Positions 22,610 to 36,912 of a stretch of 64,000 nucleotides of DNA are shown here, one piece after another. Made by a program: the position numbers and the translations under genes. The stretch's first letter is position 1. Each line of letters starts with the position of its first letter. The notes below the pieces were generated by a model. It had not been told where the DNA came from. It made no database searches and saw nothing but the letters and a program-made list of their open reading frames with translations. The stretch comes from Gnetum montanum (taxonomy: Eukaryota; Streptophyta; Gnetopsida; Gnetales; Gnetaceae), in contig MNCI01030397.1 of the NCBI GenBank assembly GCA_015680685.1, forward strand, positions 1 to 64,000. Reading direction: 5' to 3'.

Positions 22610-25600
22610 TATTTTCTTCTTGGATAATTCTCTACTATGACAATGCTTATTATCTTTGTAGAGGATGAAAGTATTTTGTGCACACCTATTCCAATGCTCA
22701 AACTGGAATGAATGGTTGCTACATTAATGTTATATGTAGCAGCTCCTATGGGTATCATGACAAATAAAGCATTATGTTTCTCATGATAGTATTTCATGAA
22801 AGCATTACAAAGTATGTCTATGAGAAATGACTTTCCTATACCAGTTATTCCTAGGATAATTATTTGTGAAGGAGCAACAACTTCATCTGTTAACTATGAA
22901 AACATCATGTGTCCTACAATTTTATTGTATCATTTCTTTTACTTATCACCTAGCTTATCAAAATCGTAGGCACCATAGTCATGGTTAATGATAATCATGG
23001 ATACAAATGATTTATTGCTAGTAATAAAGCTTATCACAAACTTTACAACATTCTCTCCTAGATACTATAACATCTAGTCATGCATCCTATCAACATCCCA
23101 TAGTCAAGCATCTCCAATTTTGTTCTCTGGAAATGACTTGTTAATAAGAGATGATGATTAAGGATTTCAAAATCATACTCTTTATGATCTTGCATTTAGT
23201 GAGTTACATCTATGAATTGTATTTCTTCCTCCAAAGCTTACTAGAATTCTTCTTCAATATTAATCACTAATGCTAAATACAAATTTTGAACAAAGATCCA
23301 CTTTGTTTCAATCTTCTCATCATTAGAACCAAGATCTCACTTGACATCTCTAAATGAATAATGCAACAACAACATAACCAAGAAGTATTCAATCCACTTT
23401 TGTTTCCCTTACTTTAGTGGAAGGAGAAACTTGGGATAATGTCTCACAATAGCATCTAGCTCTCAAGGACATGAATTCCAATTTGTATTATCCTTCTCTT
23501 TCATGTTGCAATTGTACTCTCTAAAAGCCTATAACAATGATACACCTCCATTGGAAGTAGATGTTTTTTATACATATTAATAATAGTTATGTAGTTTTCA
23601 CCTTTATTAGCTTCCTCTAAATTAATTAGAACTTTTTTGTACACCTACTGAGAAACATTGATGGTGTGGAAAACATGATTACAATTCACCAAAAGGAAGC
23701 TTATACAACATGTGAAAAACCTCTATAGCACTAATGTCTCTATCTACAACAACATCCATCATGAGCCTTCTATATACTAATAAAGCATCCTCATGAGGAT
23801 TCCTTGACTTTGAAATTTGTAGCAGCATGTCATGAAAAGATTGTTTCTTCTCATATTTAGCTACATATTTTGCAATATATTTTATGACAACATATCATGA
23901 CATTATTGATTAAAAATTTGTATTTTTCCTCCATATTTGAAAAACCATTCTATTATGAACATTAAGCCTTAAATCATTTCTTCAAGAAACATATATAATT
24001 TCATTATTATTTTCCAGATCTCTTTGAAGAGTGGATTCTAAAGATAACAACTAAAGAACATTGTACATAGAATTGAAAGGTATGGAAGTTATCTATATAA
24101 TTTTTATATCAAGATATATTAAAGTTTAATTACTAATAGAAATGAATGCAATGTTGAGGAAATAGTAAGGAAATAACAATTAGAATGTGGTACTTGAAAC
24201 CTTCTTTGTCATTATGTTTTCTAAAGCATGCACCAAGTTTGCAAATAGTATATCTTTCAACAACATTAAGCAATTTAGCATAATAAGTTTCTAGATCCAT
24301 ACATCGTAGTTTTTTAATAGTTAACTCACATGGATGACACAACATATTTACACTTAAATCCTAAGTGGGAAGACAAATTGAAAGATATAACAATGGAGAA
24401 ATCAATATTTGCATATTCCAAGCAATATTAGCAAAAAAAAAACTTTGTGAAAAGAACATAACAGATAAATGAGAACTTACATTATTATTATGTTCATTAG
24501 CTGTAAATATTGGATTCCATGCATTTATAAGTAAATTAGAAAATTCCTTTGCCCTATGCATGACATTAGGATCATTTTGGTTGACTTCATCTACCTTTGG
24601 AGTACCTTGTATCCATAGGAAACCATGCACATGTGAAGATCTATGTTGCTTCCACTCATATCATGTCATGTAGTCAACAACATGGAATTCATTTATCAAA
24701 ACTTTTCTTATAAAGGTAATGTGACAATGATGCATGAACTTTGCAACTATATGTGGATTTTCTATGATAATACTTCACCTTCATTATTTCAATTTTAATG
24801 AGTTCTTATGTGGATCTCATTTAATTAGATTATGCAACTCAAGATAATAGAGATCTGCTACACTTAAGTGAAAAAAAATCACAGGTGTTTCCAATTAATT
24901 CACCATGTTGGTTAGCTTTGCTTTACATTTTACCATGAATGGGGGTATCATATCACATCAAATTGTAAATAATGACATACAGTGGAGAAGTATGTGATTG
25001 TTCTCGTAGTTCCTCAACAATTATGAATGCATCAACAATATTTTTTAAAAAAAATATATAGAGGTAGATTTCATTACCCATCTCCTTCTAATGATATTAT
25101 GGATATAATACTTAAAAATAAATCACACATTCTTGGTTCAATGTTTTAAAAAATATCATAAATAATGAAAATAACAAACAAATGAAGAAATAATATTTAC
25201 CTAAAATAGTTGTGGCATCCAAATCTACCATCTTTGTAGCAAATAAGATATTTTTCATATTTATGTAGTTTAACATCTTTACCTCTTCATTCAAGAAAAT
25301 TACATTTTCCTTTAGAAAAAAGACTTGGAAATGCCATTGAGCAAGGTATAAATCCTACAATGATAGATTATGCATACATGCTCTTATCCAATCAATTTCT
25401 TTTCTTACAATTCCAGGATGTTGTGCAACTGATGATGTATGACCAATCATGTTTTTTTCATTTATTTAAAGCAACGAACCTTCAAACTGCAATCTCATTT
25501 CTCAATCCTTTTCTGACAATGGAAAATAAGGAATGTTATAAAATATGTTAACACTTTTGGTATCAACAACATCATCTAATGCATGCAAATTGATCTTGAG

Positions 25601-26960
25601 ATCTTGACAGTACAGATCATTTTCCTTCTTAAAAAGCAAGGCTTCATAAATCCATATCTTGTTAATAATAAAATTATACTTGATGCTTATTTAATCTACT
25701 CTTCTTACTATCAAGAAAGAGATATGTTTAATTCTAAGAGGAAGACTCTTAGAAATCTATGTGACATCATGAGAAAAGCTAATTGTGTGATCCTTATACT
25801 TGAATTATCTAGCAAATGTATGTGTAACTTGAAATTTGGCATTGGTTTTTGCAATCAAATTTTCCTCAACCTTAGTTAAATAGGCTAAGATAAGAGGTTG
25901 GATTCCTAGATCCATATTACTTTCACTAGAAAATTGTTTGATCTTACAACTAAAACTATCAAAAATATTTTGTTTCTTTTCATTAATATACCTATTGCAT
26001 ATCGGTCCTCTACTTCTCGTTGAATCTAATAATATGTCAAGAAACATTTCATTGCATACATTGCAAGAATTTGTATTTGCAAAACTTATAGCTACATTAT
26101 TAAAATTTTATATTACATGAGTAATTTCTATAGGTGTCTTTTGCAAGTTTGGAAAATACTAAATAGCTTTTAAAGAAGGCATTTCAACTATTGATATAAT
26201 GACAACATCTATAGCTTCTTGCATTTGATGATATGATTCATCCTCATGTTGACATTACCTTGTTTAATGCTCACTCTTGCTATATTGCATCTCTTGTTTA
26301 TCTTGTTGCAATTGTTCTTCTACATCTATGATTTCTAGAACGAATATAGCTTGAATAATAGGCACAAATGCATTTCGAATGTTCCGTAGGAGTTAAAAAT
26401 GTTAGGAAATGTGAATTAAATATTTCATAAAATATATACTAACTTAATTATGGGTAGAAAATAATAACCTGCATTTATTGTTCATTATTGACATTTATTG
26501 TTGATCATTCTAGAGGATGAATTTCTAGGTGATGAGAGAAGATTTGAAGTTGATGCAACCCAAAAAAATATTTGCGATGTAAGTATGTAAATAACATAAT
26601 AAGATTTACATACATTAAAATTAGAGACGTAAAATGCAAAAATTTATTTGTTTTGAAATTTTAAATTATGCATAAATAAATTTGCATACTCTCGAATTTT
26701 GTGGAATCTGTTGTCATTCTCGCTCATGTCATTTTGATTCTCATTTTTGAAATCATCTTCTCTCCTCTACGCTCATTGATTCTAGATTTCTAGTTTCTAT
26801 GATCCATGGTCATCCTTGACCTTGGCCTTGAGCATGCCCATGCCCACCCCCATGAATCACATTATGAGTTGTAATAGATGATTACTATAGTTGATCTTGA
26901 ACAAACTATTCTATGCCTTCCCTATTGGGACTAATTGTAGCAAGATCCATGTTTTTGAAA
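22610..26960 (-). pseudogene. Helitron Rep/helicase (RepHel) relic
   Basis: Read on the minus strand. A Gly/His/Gln-rich HGGGHGHAQGQGQG stretch comes first (about 26840). Next is a CNVCNEMF...CNRYINEKK zinc-finger-like region with FSSESNMDLGIQ and KVEENLIAKT (26047-25805), the N-terminal signature of plant Helitron proteins. The Rep part follows with WKQHRSSHVHGFLWIQGTP (about 24650-24595), containing the H-x-H of the HUH nuclease. Last is the PIF1-type helicase start: ILGITGIGKSFLID (Walker A, about 22845) and GAATYNINVATIHSSLSIGI (about 22745-22690). The middle is broken by stops and frameshifts. Helicase motifs beyond about 22610 are missing, and no Helitron 3' hairpin ending in CTRR was found. 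Rolling-circle transposition would need both domains, so it is dead. Confidence 0.85.
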
Positions 26961-27049
26961 ATGCCTAAATTCAAATATTCAACTTCATGATCCTTAAACA
27001 TGCAACTTAAGTTTAATATCTTACAATAAAATTTAGTTTTTCTCACTAC

Positions 27050-27838
27050 TAATGAGTGTCAAGGTACCCCTACACTCAACCACATGAATACAAGTGTTTC
27101 ACGCGCGATATGGTCGAACTCCAAGGACTAAGTGCTTATGCGCCTTAATGGAACACTCAGGGTTAATCAATCATTATCTTTCCAAACATACTTGTATTGT
27201 CACGATTGTATGGTTAAGTAAGCTTGAGGTACATGAATTTTATAGCTTTTATATTTTTTATGTCTTCTGCTAATAAAGGAAAGGGAAAGAGAACTAAGTG
27301 GCTAACTTGCATTAACTATTCATTAACTAGTTTCTAAATGTTCCTAACACTACTATCCATTCACACTTGCTATACATATCCTGAACCAGTTCAACGCTGC
27401 TGGGATTACCAAACGCTAATCGTTACTAGGTTACCAAGCACTACATGCATGCTCGAAGCGGTCATACTGAGTGTATTTAACTAAGGGGGTTGAAGGTTGA
27501 GAGAGATATTAATTAACTAGGAAAGCGTTAAACAATCATTAATTACTAATTAGCTTAATCTATATGCTACAAGGTTTATCATAAAGTTCGTCTTTATTGC
27601 CATACACAAAATTGTGCTCAGGTACAAATTTCTCAAATAAAGATCTATTCACTCTATGACTCCTACTAGGAGCACATAGAAATAATTCTAACTATGGAAT
27701 GACAAAACTACAAGAGTTTGGCCAAGGTTCTAAGTCTAACTACCTTGGAACCAAGGGTGTTGCCTCTTATTTATAGAAGATGAGGCAGGACGTGATATCA
27801 TGTATGCGATATCGCGTACGCGATATTGCGGCTCATCA
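27050..27838 (-). repeat. Solo LTR of the gypsy group, 789 bp
   Basis: The plus strand starts TAATGAGTGTCAAGGTACCC and ends CTCATCA (27832-27838). The flanks actac (27045-27049) and cctac (27839-27843) agree in four of five bases, as expected for an old target duplication. No primer site or polypurine tract lies next to it, so it is a solo LTR left by recombination. On the minus strand its TATA box ctataaata is at 27778-27786. Confidence 0.82.
27787..27831 (-). promoter_or_regulatory. U3 palindrome cluster with a perfect 18-bp palindrome
   Basis: ATATCGCGTACGCGATAT at 27809-27826 is its own reverse complement. A half copy (gtgatatcatgtatgcgata) precedes it. The cluster lies between the LTR end and the TATA box, as in the sister LTRs. 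Confidence 0.7.
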
Positions 27839-30800
27839 CCTACATATTCAAATCCTTTTCTTTTATAATTTTTTAAACATGTTCTAAATTCATTATTTCA
27901 TTATACCTTTCAAAACCTATTATTTATATAACACCCTTATTATTAAGAATGTAAGTTTTAAAAGATTTTAGTAGTTAGTGTAAACCTTGGCTAATGTTAT
28001 TATCTTAGTATGGTGTGAAAAAATTATTTCAACAACCCATATAAAGCATAGTCAACTTGGACTATGGTACATAGAGCCATTTCCAACCCCCGACACCTTA
28101 GCTAGCCATCATAATCATGTATATTAAATACAACCATGAAGTTTAAACTTAAAGTGATGATGTCCAAAACCATGTAAGCATATTAATCTAGTTTATTTAG
28201 TGATGGTGAAAAGTGTTATACTTATAGGGATGCATTAAATAGATCCATAGGAACATTGTGATGAGCATGTTTTGTTCTTTTCTAGCACTTTTTTCCAAAA
28301 AATAAAAATATAAGTGAAATAGGCAATAGCTTTAGAATGTGTATATATATATATTTATTAATATTTAGCTAAAAGTTAAGATGAAATGTGAAATAGATTA
28401 TTTCTGTGTAGAATGTTTCATAAAGAACTTGTATGAAGTTGAGTAGTTGTAAGAAAAGTAGAGACAATAGCCATAAGAAGCCATATGAAGTTGAGTAAAC
28501 ATAGATTAAGCATGTTCATAATAAAATTTCCAAGCTCCATTCATGATACATACTACCTAATTCCATTCATGAAACATACTATCCATTTATGAAATGGATA
28601 TTATCCATATAAGAAAACAAAACAAATACTACCTATATAGGAATATAAAACATAATGGATACTGCCTAAAAACAATATGCAAGATTAAGTGAATAATTTA
28701 TTAAGGGGAAACTATTGTTATTTAGACCTTAAAAACCCATTCATAATAAAATTTCAAATTGCATGCACTCAGTTGCATTAAGCACATATCAATCCTCACT
28801 ACTTGCACAATCATTAAGATCATGGATTATCTACATGAGCAATAAGAAATTTAATATTCTTCATTTAACCTAAATTCATGATGATTTTTATAAATTTGGC
28901 AAAAAAATAATGTCAATTATGAAACTTTCTTTACCAAAAGTGAAATAATTATCTCATTTTCCTGAATGTTTAACAACCAATTAATATTGCTAGAATTTTT
29001 AAGAAGACTATTGTTGTAGCAAATTAGTAATAGATGGGTTTTGGAACCAAGTTTACCCTCCTACATGTGGCTAGTTTAGTGGTAGAAACTAAATTTTTTA
29101 TTATATGTGACCTCTAATATTAATAATAAGTTTGACATTTTAATACTAACATTTTAGTAACCAAATTTATCCATTATAATTTTAGTACCAAATAACCAAA
29201 ATAATCTAGATAAATGTTGTGTATTGTGTGCAATGAATGAATTTTGTTAAACTAGCACAATATTACATAATCTAGTTGAATTTTTTAAGCTTGGTATTTC
29301 AAGATATCTACAAGACACAAAACAATCAAAAAAATAAAACATCACATTCAATAGATTATAAATAACAAACTTGGGAAAAAAATTTAAAAAACCAATTACA
29401 AAACCATTATTTTGAATTGGAAATTCCCTCTTCTAGAAAATTAATCATATTCTTCACTACATAGAAATCACAATGTGCTGCAAGATGGTAATACAAATTC
29501 AAAAGTAGAAGCATCGTTCATTGATACTTTTCCTTTTTAACTCCTTAAGTTTTGTCAAAGAAACATTTCAAACAAAGAAAAACTAAAGGGTAATCAAAAT
29601 CATGAAGCAAGAAGAAAAAAGGATATTAGCTTTTGTTATAATTGAAAGCTTGAATCTTTCATAATATAGCATGCAACCGTGAACCCTATTAAAATTTCAA
29701 CTAAAGCCAAGAAAAAAAAAGGCTATATTGCCACCTCACTCTTATCCTGCACCTTTCCCTCGTACATCAGGTCGAAGTAGTTACCTACAATGCAGTTCTT
29801 CTATGAGGCCCACCAAGGGATGTTTCCATGTGCTCAGGGTCTATTGTGCATTGGGTTTATCATGCATGTTACCATCGAGCTACACTACATCTATCATGCA
29901 TGCCGTAGCTGAGCTACACTACATCTATCGTGAACATGGTTGATAAGCTGTGCTACATCATGCTACCACTGAGTTCTGCTAGGTATGCTAGTCATGATAG
30001 TAGTGGTTAGAGTTGGACTTGTGTTACATCCCTTTTAGACACATTAGGTATTGCCATATTATTACAATTTATGCATTATGTGTGTTGTCTCAATGGGTTA
30101 TTAGGGATGGCTTAGCTTATTGTAATTGCACTTATATGTTATGATTATGATATCTTTACATACTTAACTAACATGATTATGTATACTAACCATGTGTGAT
30201 GTGTTAGATAGGTGATGTTGGTAGCAGGGATGTTGGATTGAGGTACAAGAACACCTATTCGGTATGCATTTATGTTTTATATGTAATTTTGGTATTTATG
30301 CATTTGAATTGTAGTGCTATGTTATGTAATGCTTGGGTGTGATTTTGGCATGTGAAGGTATACAACATTTAATAAGGATCTTGTAGGTTCAAAAAAATTT
30401 TAATTTGAAGTTCCGATGTGATTCTTATGCATGTTTGAAATGTAGGATATTAGTTGGGGAGAGAAAAGAAATAAACTTATAAAAAATTTTAGTTTAAAAA
30501 AAAGGAAAAAAGGAAAAAAATGATTTCACATGTGATGTGCACCAGATGAAGCAAGTAAGTGTACTTTTAAAAAAAAAGCATATGCTTTATGCATAGTTTC
30601 TTTCCTTTTTTTTTTTTTACATTTGGTTTTATATTCACCACCTTCTACATGCCTACAATTCGGGATTTTAGGTTTTTGTCAATAGAAACTAATGTTATGT
30701 TTGTTCTCTTTTATTTTTTTTAGTTTTATTCCATTTTCATCCTCTTTCTAGATTTTTGAGCTTTGTTGATAGCTTTTGCTTACTCTAAACCTAGATTTGA

Positions 30801-30920
30801 AATTGTAATGGTCATATCTATGTAGGTGTAGAACTTGTTTGAAGTGAACTTAGGTTTTGGCAAATTTTTGAGGATTTTATGCTTGTTTCAAACTTTTTGT
30901 GCAACAATTTTAATTGGTGT
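27839..30920. other. Gene-free stretch; small direct repeats near 29870
   Basis: I see no gene. Around 29875-29940 the phrase gagctacactacatctatc occurs twice, about 41 bp apart, with a third weaker copy after it. A short TA run lies at about 28343. From 30461 the sequence has A- and T-runs. The bases before 30921 are the left flank of the next element. Confidence 0.4.
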
Positions 30921-31503
30921 TGTAACAATGTTGCCTCGACGTTGTTTGGGACCTCAAGGAATTCACTAAGATCCAATGGATCTAGGGTGAAAGACCTGGG
31001 GAATACACCTCAAGCAAGTAAGAAATCCAAAAATGAGTACAAGTAGTAGCATAGCTTCTTAATATCTATGTGTGGGAATGCACCTCATGGAGGATAACCA
31101 ACTCCAAATGAGGACCATGCAAAAAAGCACACAAGCAACCTTGTAGACAACATTGGTGGGAGGGGAAACGATGCACCTACAAGGGAAAATGCCTCACCCC
31201 TAGATCCCTCATGATTTGGTACAAGGTGTGGCTTAGCATTGCATCAAAGCTATCTAGTCCTAGCTACCTACATATCTATGACCACTATAGAATCAAGGCC
31301 ATGTAGTTCTCCACATGAGGGTAGTATGAAGAGAACTTAGAGAGAGTTGCATCAGGGGGGTATCCTATTGGTGACTTGGTACTGCTAAGTTGAGATGGGT
31401 TTTCTAACACTAGAGAGTCGCTCAAGGGCACCTCAAAGTGTTCCATGGCCCCCGAACCATGGGGAGAGCCCAAGAGAACCACCATCCTCAAACATCTCTC
31501 ACA
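30921..31503 (-). repeat. 3' LTR of the 30921-37495 element
   Basis: It aligns along its whole length with 36913-37495 (for example actaagatccaatggatcta and gaatacacctcaagcaag), with scattered substitutions. On the minus strand it ends GGCAACATTGTTACA. Confidence 0.85.
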
Positions 31504-31515
31504 ATCCTCCCCTGT
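31504..31515 (-). promoter_or_regulatory. Polypurine tract
   Basis: The minus strand reads ACAGGGGAGGAT immediately before the LTR start TGTGAGAG. This is the expected second-strand priming site. Confidence 0.7.
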
Positions 31516-34500
31516 AGAAAGAAGTGGCATCCTCAGAGCAGAGATTAGGATAGCTTTGAGAGTACACTTCAAGTATGGGTTTGGAACTCCATCAACTCCA
31601 GGGAATCTGTCAACTCATCTGATGCTAGGCTTGAAGGAAGGTACCAACCCCAACACCTAATACGTCCTTCCATCCAATGCTTTGCAAGAAACTCAAAGGG
31701 CACTTGGAGGAATCCCAAAGACTTCCCAAATCTATGACAAGTGGGGGTAGTCCAACCCAAAGGGCCAACATCTCTAAGATGTCTCCTAGATCCATCCCTT
31801 CTTAGATCAAGAGACTCATCTCCTTGTGTAGACCCATACCTATGAAAGAAGATAGCTCCTCTTCCATAAGTCTAGCTAAGTTCCTCTATGAATGGAATCT
31901 CCACATCCATCATTTTTTAAATGCTCACCAAGGCCACTACACATGGTGATGGACTTGGGAACATCTAGTCAAGAGGGAGAACATGCTCCAAAAGAGCCAT
32001 GTCTCTACAAGCAACTCACACTTGCCAAAACTTCATGTTCTGCTACTTGCATTTGGACCCATGGGGTCTCAACTATGCAATCATCTAAGCACAAAATCCA
32101 AATGCATCTAGACCATGCACATTTTTTCCATCATGTCTATTCAAGCTGGTATGAAGGGGGTCAAGCATGTTCTCCCTTCGAAATAAGGTACAAGGGTAGA
32201 TCTTTTGAGCTTGACCTTGCTATTCATAGAAACACTAGCATCCCATTTCTCATTTCACCATCCAACACATTACCATTGCCACAACAAGAGAGAAGATCCA
32301 AAATTTTTTTGGGAAACTTCTCCAAGAGGCTATCATAACAAACAAGTCCAAACTATCATCAAAAAATTTTGCGATTTTCAACATCGAGAATGCCTACTCA
32401 AACATTAGAACAAGTGGAGGATATGTTGGGCAATCAACCCCAAGAAAATCCTCCATACACAAGTCTCATGTCAACTACAAGCACATCATCGATTGCAACC
32501 ATAATATCCCATTCATGGGGAAGGATCAACTGCACTTGCAACATACAAGCTATCCTTCTCACTCCAAGTTAAGGGACATGTACCATTTTCTGAATACTGG
32601 GTCTAGGAAATAATATAGAGTCACCTTCGAGGGCAACCACAATCATGAATTCTCCAAGGAACATCGAGGTTTCCAGAATTTGAATTTTCCCACCATAACA
32701 AGAATGATTGTAACTCTCAATCAACACCTTCCATTAGAATTTTGAACTTGAAGGAAGAATCCTCTTTGGGAGGTTTCCTCCATAAGTAAGTATAGAAAAC
32801 CAGCTATACCTTACCCATCATACATGCCCAAGTAGTCCACATAGCCAACAGAACCATATTGTCAAACTATTACTAGCTAAGGGAAGACATGGATTCACAA
32901 GTCTTACCCAAATTTAATTCCACCTTGAGAACAACTGGAGACACAAAGGAGTTCATCCCTTTAAAATTTTATCAAGAGGGATTTATGTTCCATCTTGGGA
33001 GATTTGGGTTTTTATTTCATACATCCCAATCAAGCCTGGTTACAACAATTGTGGTGCACAAGGCTACACCACTGCCTATAAACATTCACCCCAAACAACA
33101 GACACAAGTCAACAAGAACATTTTGCCCATAGGAGGACTAGGTCCTCAAGATATTTTTACAAAGAATGGGATTCACTAACATTCATTACAACCCAAAACA
33201 AAACATGATTCATCCACAAAGGATTTACAATAAGGGTGGTCTACCAGAGAACCCTGACAAGGAAGTCCCTTTGGAGCCCCCAAAACTGGGTGAGAGTACA
33301 TAAGATCATGCCTTGCTTACAAGAAGAGAGATATATACATTTAATTTACATCAACAATGCAGCCTCACAAAGGAGGTTCCATGAATTTCACTAGGGTAAC
33401 AACATTTTGTCTTTGAAAATAAGCCCCACAAGTTCATGGACATGGGGCCGCTACTAGGAACAAGCCCCAAACATCAACTACGTCTAGGTCCCAACTAGGG
33501 AACAACTGTCTCAATACCACCTATCTTGTTATTTCAGGAACCAAAGAGGACATCCATTGGAATGAAGAATGACCCCTCATAGGATTAGAGATTCACCAAG
33601 TAATATAGTGCTCAACCCTACTGTCCCACCAGGGAGGTTAAGAAATAACATGAATTTACAATACATCAGAGACATGGGACTATACATTAGGGAGGGATGC
33701 TGTGATACATTAGTGTACATAAGGAACAAGGTACATGAAGGAAATTCAGCAAGACACCATAGCCTACTAGGCACAATGAGTCCTATATCATGAAATCACA
33801 CCATAGTCAACAAAAGCACTAATAAGTCCCAAGCCATGAGAGTGCGTCATAGCCCTTAGGAGCAGCAAAATAAACCGGTCACGAGAGCATGCCATCATCC
33901 ACAAGGAATCAAAAGCCCCCAATTGTGAGAGCATAGGCTCTCAAGTGTTTTGAGCACATTCAAGCCCACCAAGCAAGGCCACCAAGAGATGTCACAATTT
34001 ATATAACTGCATCATCATTTATTCAAGGGTGGAACACCATCCCAATGTTTGGAAAACTGTCCCATAGTCACATCCAACATGGAAGAGGAAGTCTAGGTGC
34101 CAATACCTAGAACAAAACTCAAACCCATAGCTAGATATCGCAACATCCAATTGATTTGAATGTTAGTCTACCATTGTAATTCACATGGCCATAGCGAACC
34201 ACCCGCTATCAGGATCAAGCACATCGAACCAATTTTTTTGTATTTCAAGCTACATACCACATCGATCATCTATGGATAAAGTTTTTGCCCGTCCAAGAAC
34301 ACAAGAGGAAGTGTTCCCAAGATTTGTCCTATCTCAAGAATGTTCAACAAAGCAGACATCATCAAGGCATGCTGATATCACCAAGAACACATGGCACCAA
34401 TTCAAGAGTGCCTAGGGCAAGGACATGCCTTGGCCTGCTCATTACAACACCATATCGCAACCAAAGAATTTTCCATGAGGTTTTCAATAGAATTACACAT

Positions 34501-36897
34501 CAAGGCACAAAGGCCGTTTACAACCTATAGAGAAGGTGCTTCAAAAAAAGCACCAAGAAAACACCATACATCTAGCTTAACCTTGTCACAAGGTGTGACA
34601 TACACTTACAATGAGGAGACAATTAAGTCACATAGGGCAATACATCTAGCACTTTCATGTGCATAAACTATCAAATTGAGAATATCAAACAGTTTCATTT
34701 CACACACTTGAGGGTAGGATTACATTTAGTAAGAACATACATGGTATTTGGGAATGTTACACAGGCCTAGAAGGCTATAGGAAAAACTACCCAAGCCCAT
34801 CCTAAGTTGGAAGGTTTAAGCCACTAGAAGCATACCAAGAAAAATTCATGCTATTTTGAGAAAAACCTATCTCTGTCACAGAATGTACATGATCAATTTT
34901 CACACTACATCCACTACACCATTGTCTCAAAATGTACATGATCAACTATTGCACTAATCTCACTACATGACTGCCATCGAATGAAATTGATTTGGGACAC
35001 AAGCACAATGATCGAATAATGGAACGTGCCAACTGAGTATCCACCATCTGCCACAGTGGGACCTCAAGGCATTGGCCTCTCTTGGGCCATCAGTATCTCG
35101 CATGGCCAAGGATACCATTTCATGCCATCTTCTAGCCCAATATTTATAGGGACTAGGATAGATCACAGTCCTCTGTTAGTGCTCACCCAACATAGAGAGG
35201 CAAAAAAATCATGAAGTACCCACTAATTCATCACAGCCAAGGTACTAATAAATCCACAACCCAATGTTGGGATTCTAAGACCAAATAATTAGTTCCTAAA
35301 GGTCTCAAGAGCACATATCTTCCCCATAGACATAGTGCTCACAGAATCAACTGAGGTTACCAATAGCTACATCTTTGTACCTGTGCTACTTGCAAACACT
35401 AAGAAAAATGCTTAGAAACAAAGAAGTTAGTAGGAACATGCTTAGCACATCAACCTCATATACAACCATCAAGCATGATCATATAACAAAGTAATACCAC
35501 TCTCGAAACATCATAAAGAGCAAGACCTCAGCAACATGCATAGAGATCGATCATGCAAAACATTGGTGCATCAATTAGATATACTCAAACAAATGATTTT
35601 ATCATGAGGCACACCCAGAGAGAGCTAACACACTCTCAGAATTCCAAGATTCATATACAATAACCATTCCTAGCCACTAACACTGGTTCCAACTAGGATC
35701 AAAATCTCAACACAATCATAAGAGGCATGGGCAATAGAGAATCATTATCTCAACTCAAAAATGAGGTGGAAGATCAAATTTTAACCAACAATAGATCTCC
35801 ATAAAACCAATTCTCAATACGACAAGCAACATCAAGGAGGATGTGTCCACAAGAAAGACTCTCATCAATAGAAGTGTGGTCTCAACAAGAACCAACAATA
35901 GGATGACCCACACCAGTAGTCTTCAAATCAAAGTGACCAAGAAATATCACCAATCAAAAGAGTAATGCCACAAATCCAAGAGCAACACAACTAGCTCAAA
36001 CAAGGGAGCACAACTTGTGAAAGATTAGCAACAAGGGAAATCATGCCTCACACCCAAGGGGTTGTCAAAATAAGACAACAAAAATTTGGCTTTGGGATGG
36101 CACAAATGGCCTCAAAATGCATCCTCAACAATCCCAACCATAAGTCATCATACCATGTAAAACACAAAGCCTTGTGTTACGAACAATAGACACAAAAAAG
36201 GTGACACACATGCAAAATTTGAAAGTGCAGTGAAGAAGACAAGCATACACAAATAGACAAACATACAATCATAAACATGAATGTACAAAGTCTACCGACA
36301 ATTGTATTAATCCATCCAGAACAAGGCTTGCCAAAAGCACATGTTCGAAGGCCCTCCATCCTGAGGTACCTAGGAACCAACATGTACCAATTTGTATTTC
36401 CCATACTCACTCTATCTAGGGTGAGTGGGAGTGCAAGGATATCCTATCCTGCACAATTCAATCAATTCCATCTCGATACATGTCATCTAGGTGGAAATCG
36501 AAGCAAGGACTCAATCTAATTCATCCCAAATGAATCACTGGAGACTAGAGATAAGAGCTCCTTGAGCAAAAAAATTCTTTAGCTACTAGTAGAACTCTCC
36601 TTTAACATATCAAGTACAATCACAACTGGTCCAATCACAAGTAAACAAGTGGAGGAAAACACCACAATGCAATCATATACATCCTCAAGAAGAACAACAT
36701 ACATCAGTTTCTTAGAATGTAACATCAGTCCCCTCATGAAGAGTGTAAAAACATTATGATAAGGCAACTCTTCAAAGAATACATAAAGATATGATCCTAG
36801 ATCACCTATGTATCAATCCAAAGGGACCATTAATAGTGTAACCTCAATGAAGTAACACAGAAAAAGAGCACATGCATATCGCAACATGATTTCAAAA

Positions 36898-36910
36898 TGC
36901 TCTAATACCA
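36898..36910 (-). promoter_or_regulatory. Primer binding site, initiator tRNA-Met type
   Basis: The minus strand reads TGGTATTAGAGCA two bases inside the LTR. The plant consensus for this primer site is TGGTATCAGAGC, so one substitution is present. Confidence 0.75.
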
Positions 36911-36912
36911 TC

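Noticed and set aside
31892-32338. 148-codon plus-strand open frame in the minus-oriented LTR element
   Set aside because: It lies antisense to the element's own transcription and is His/Ser/Pro-rich without a recognisable motif. It is more likely a chance frame.
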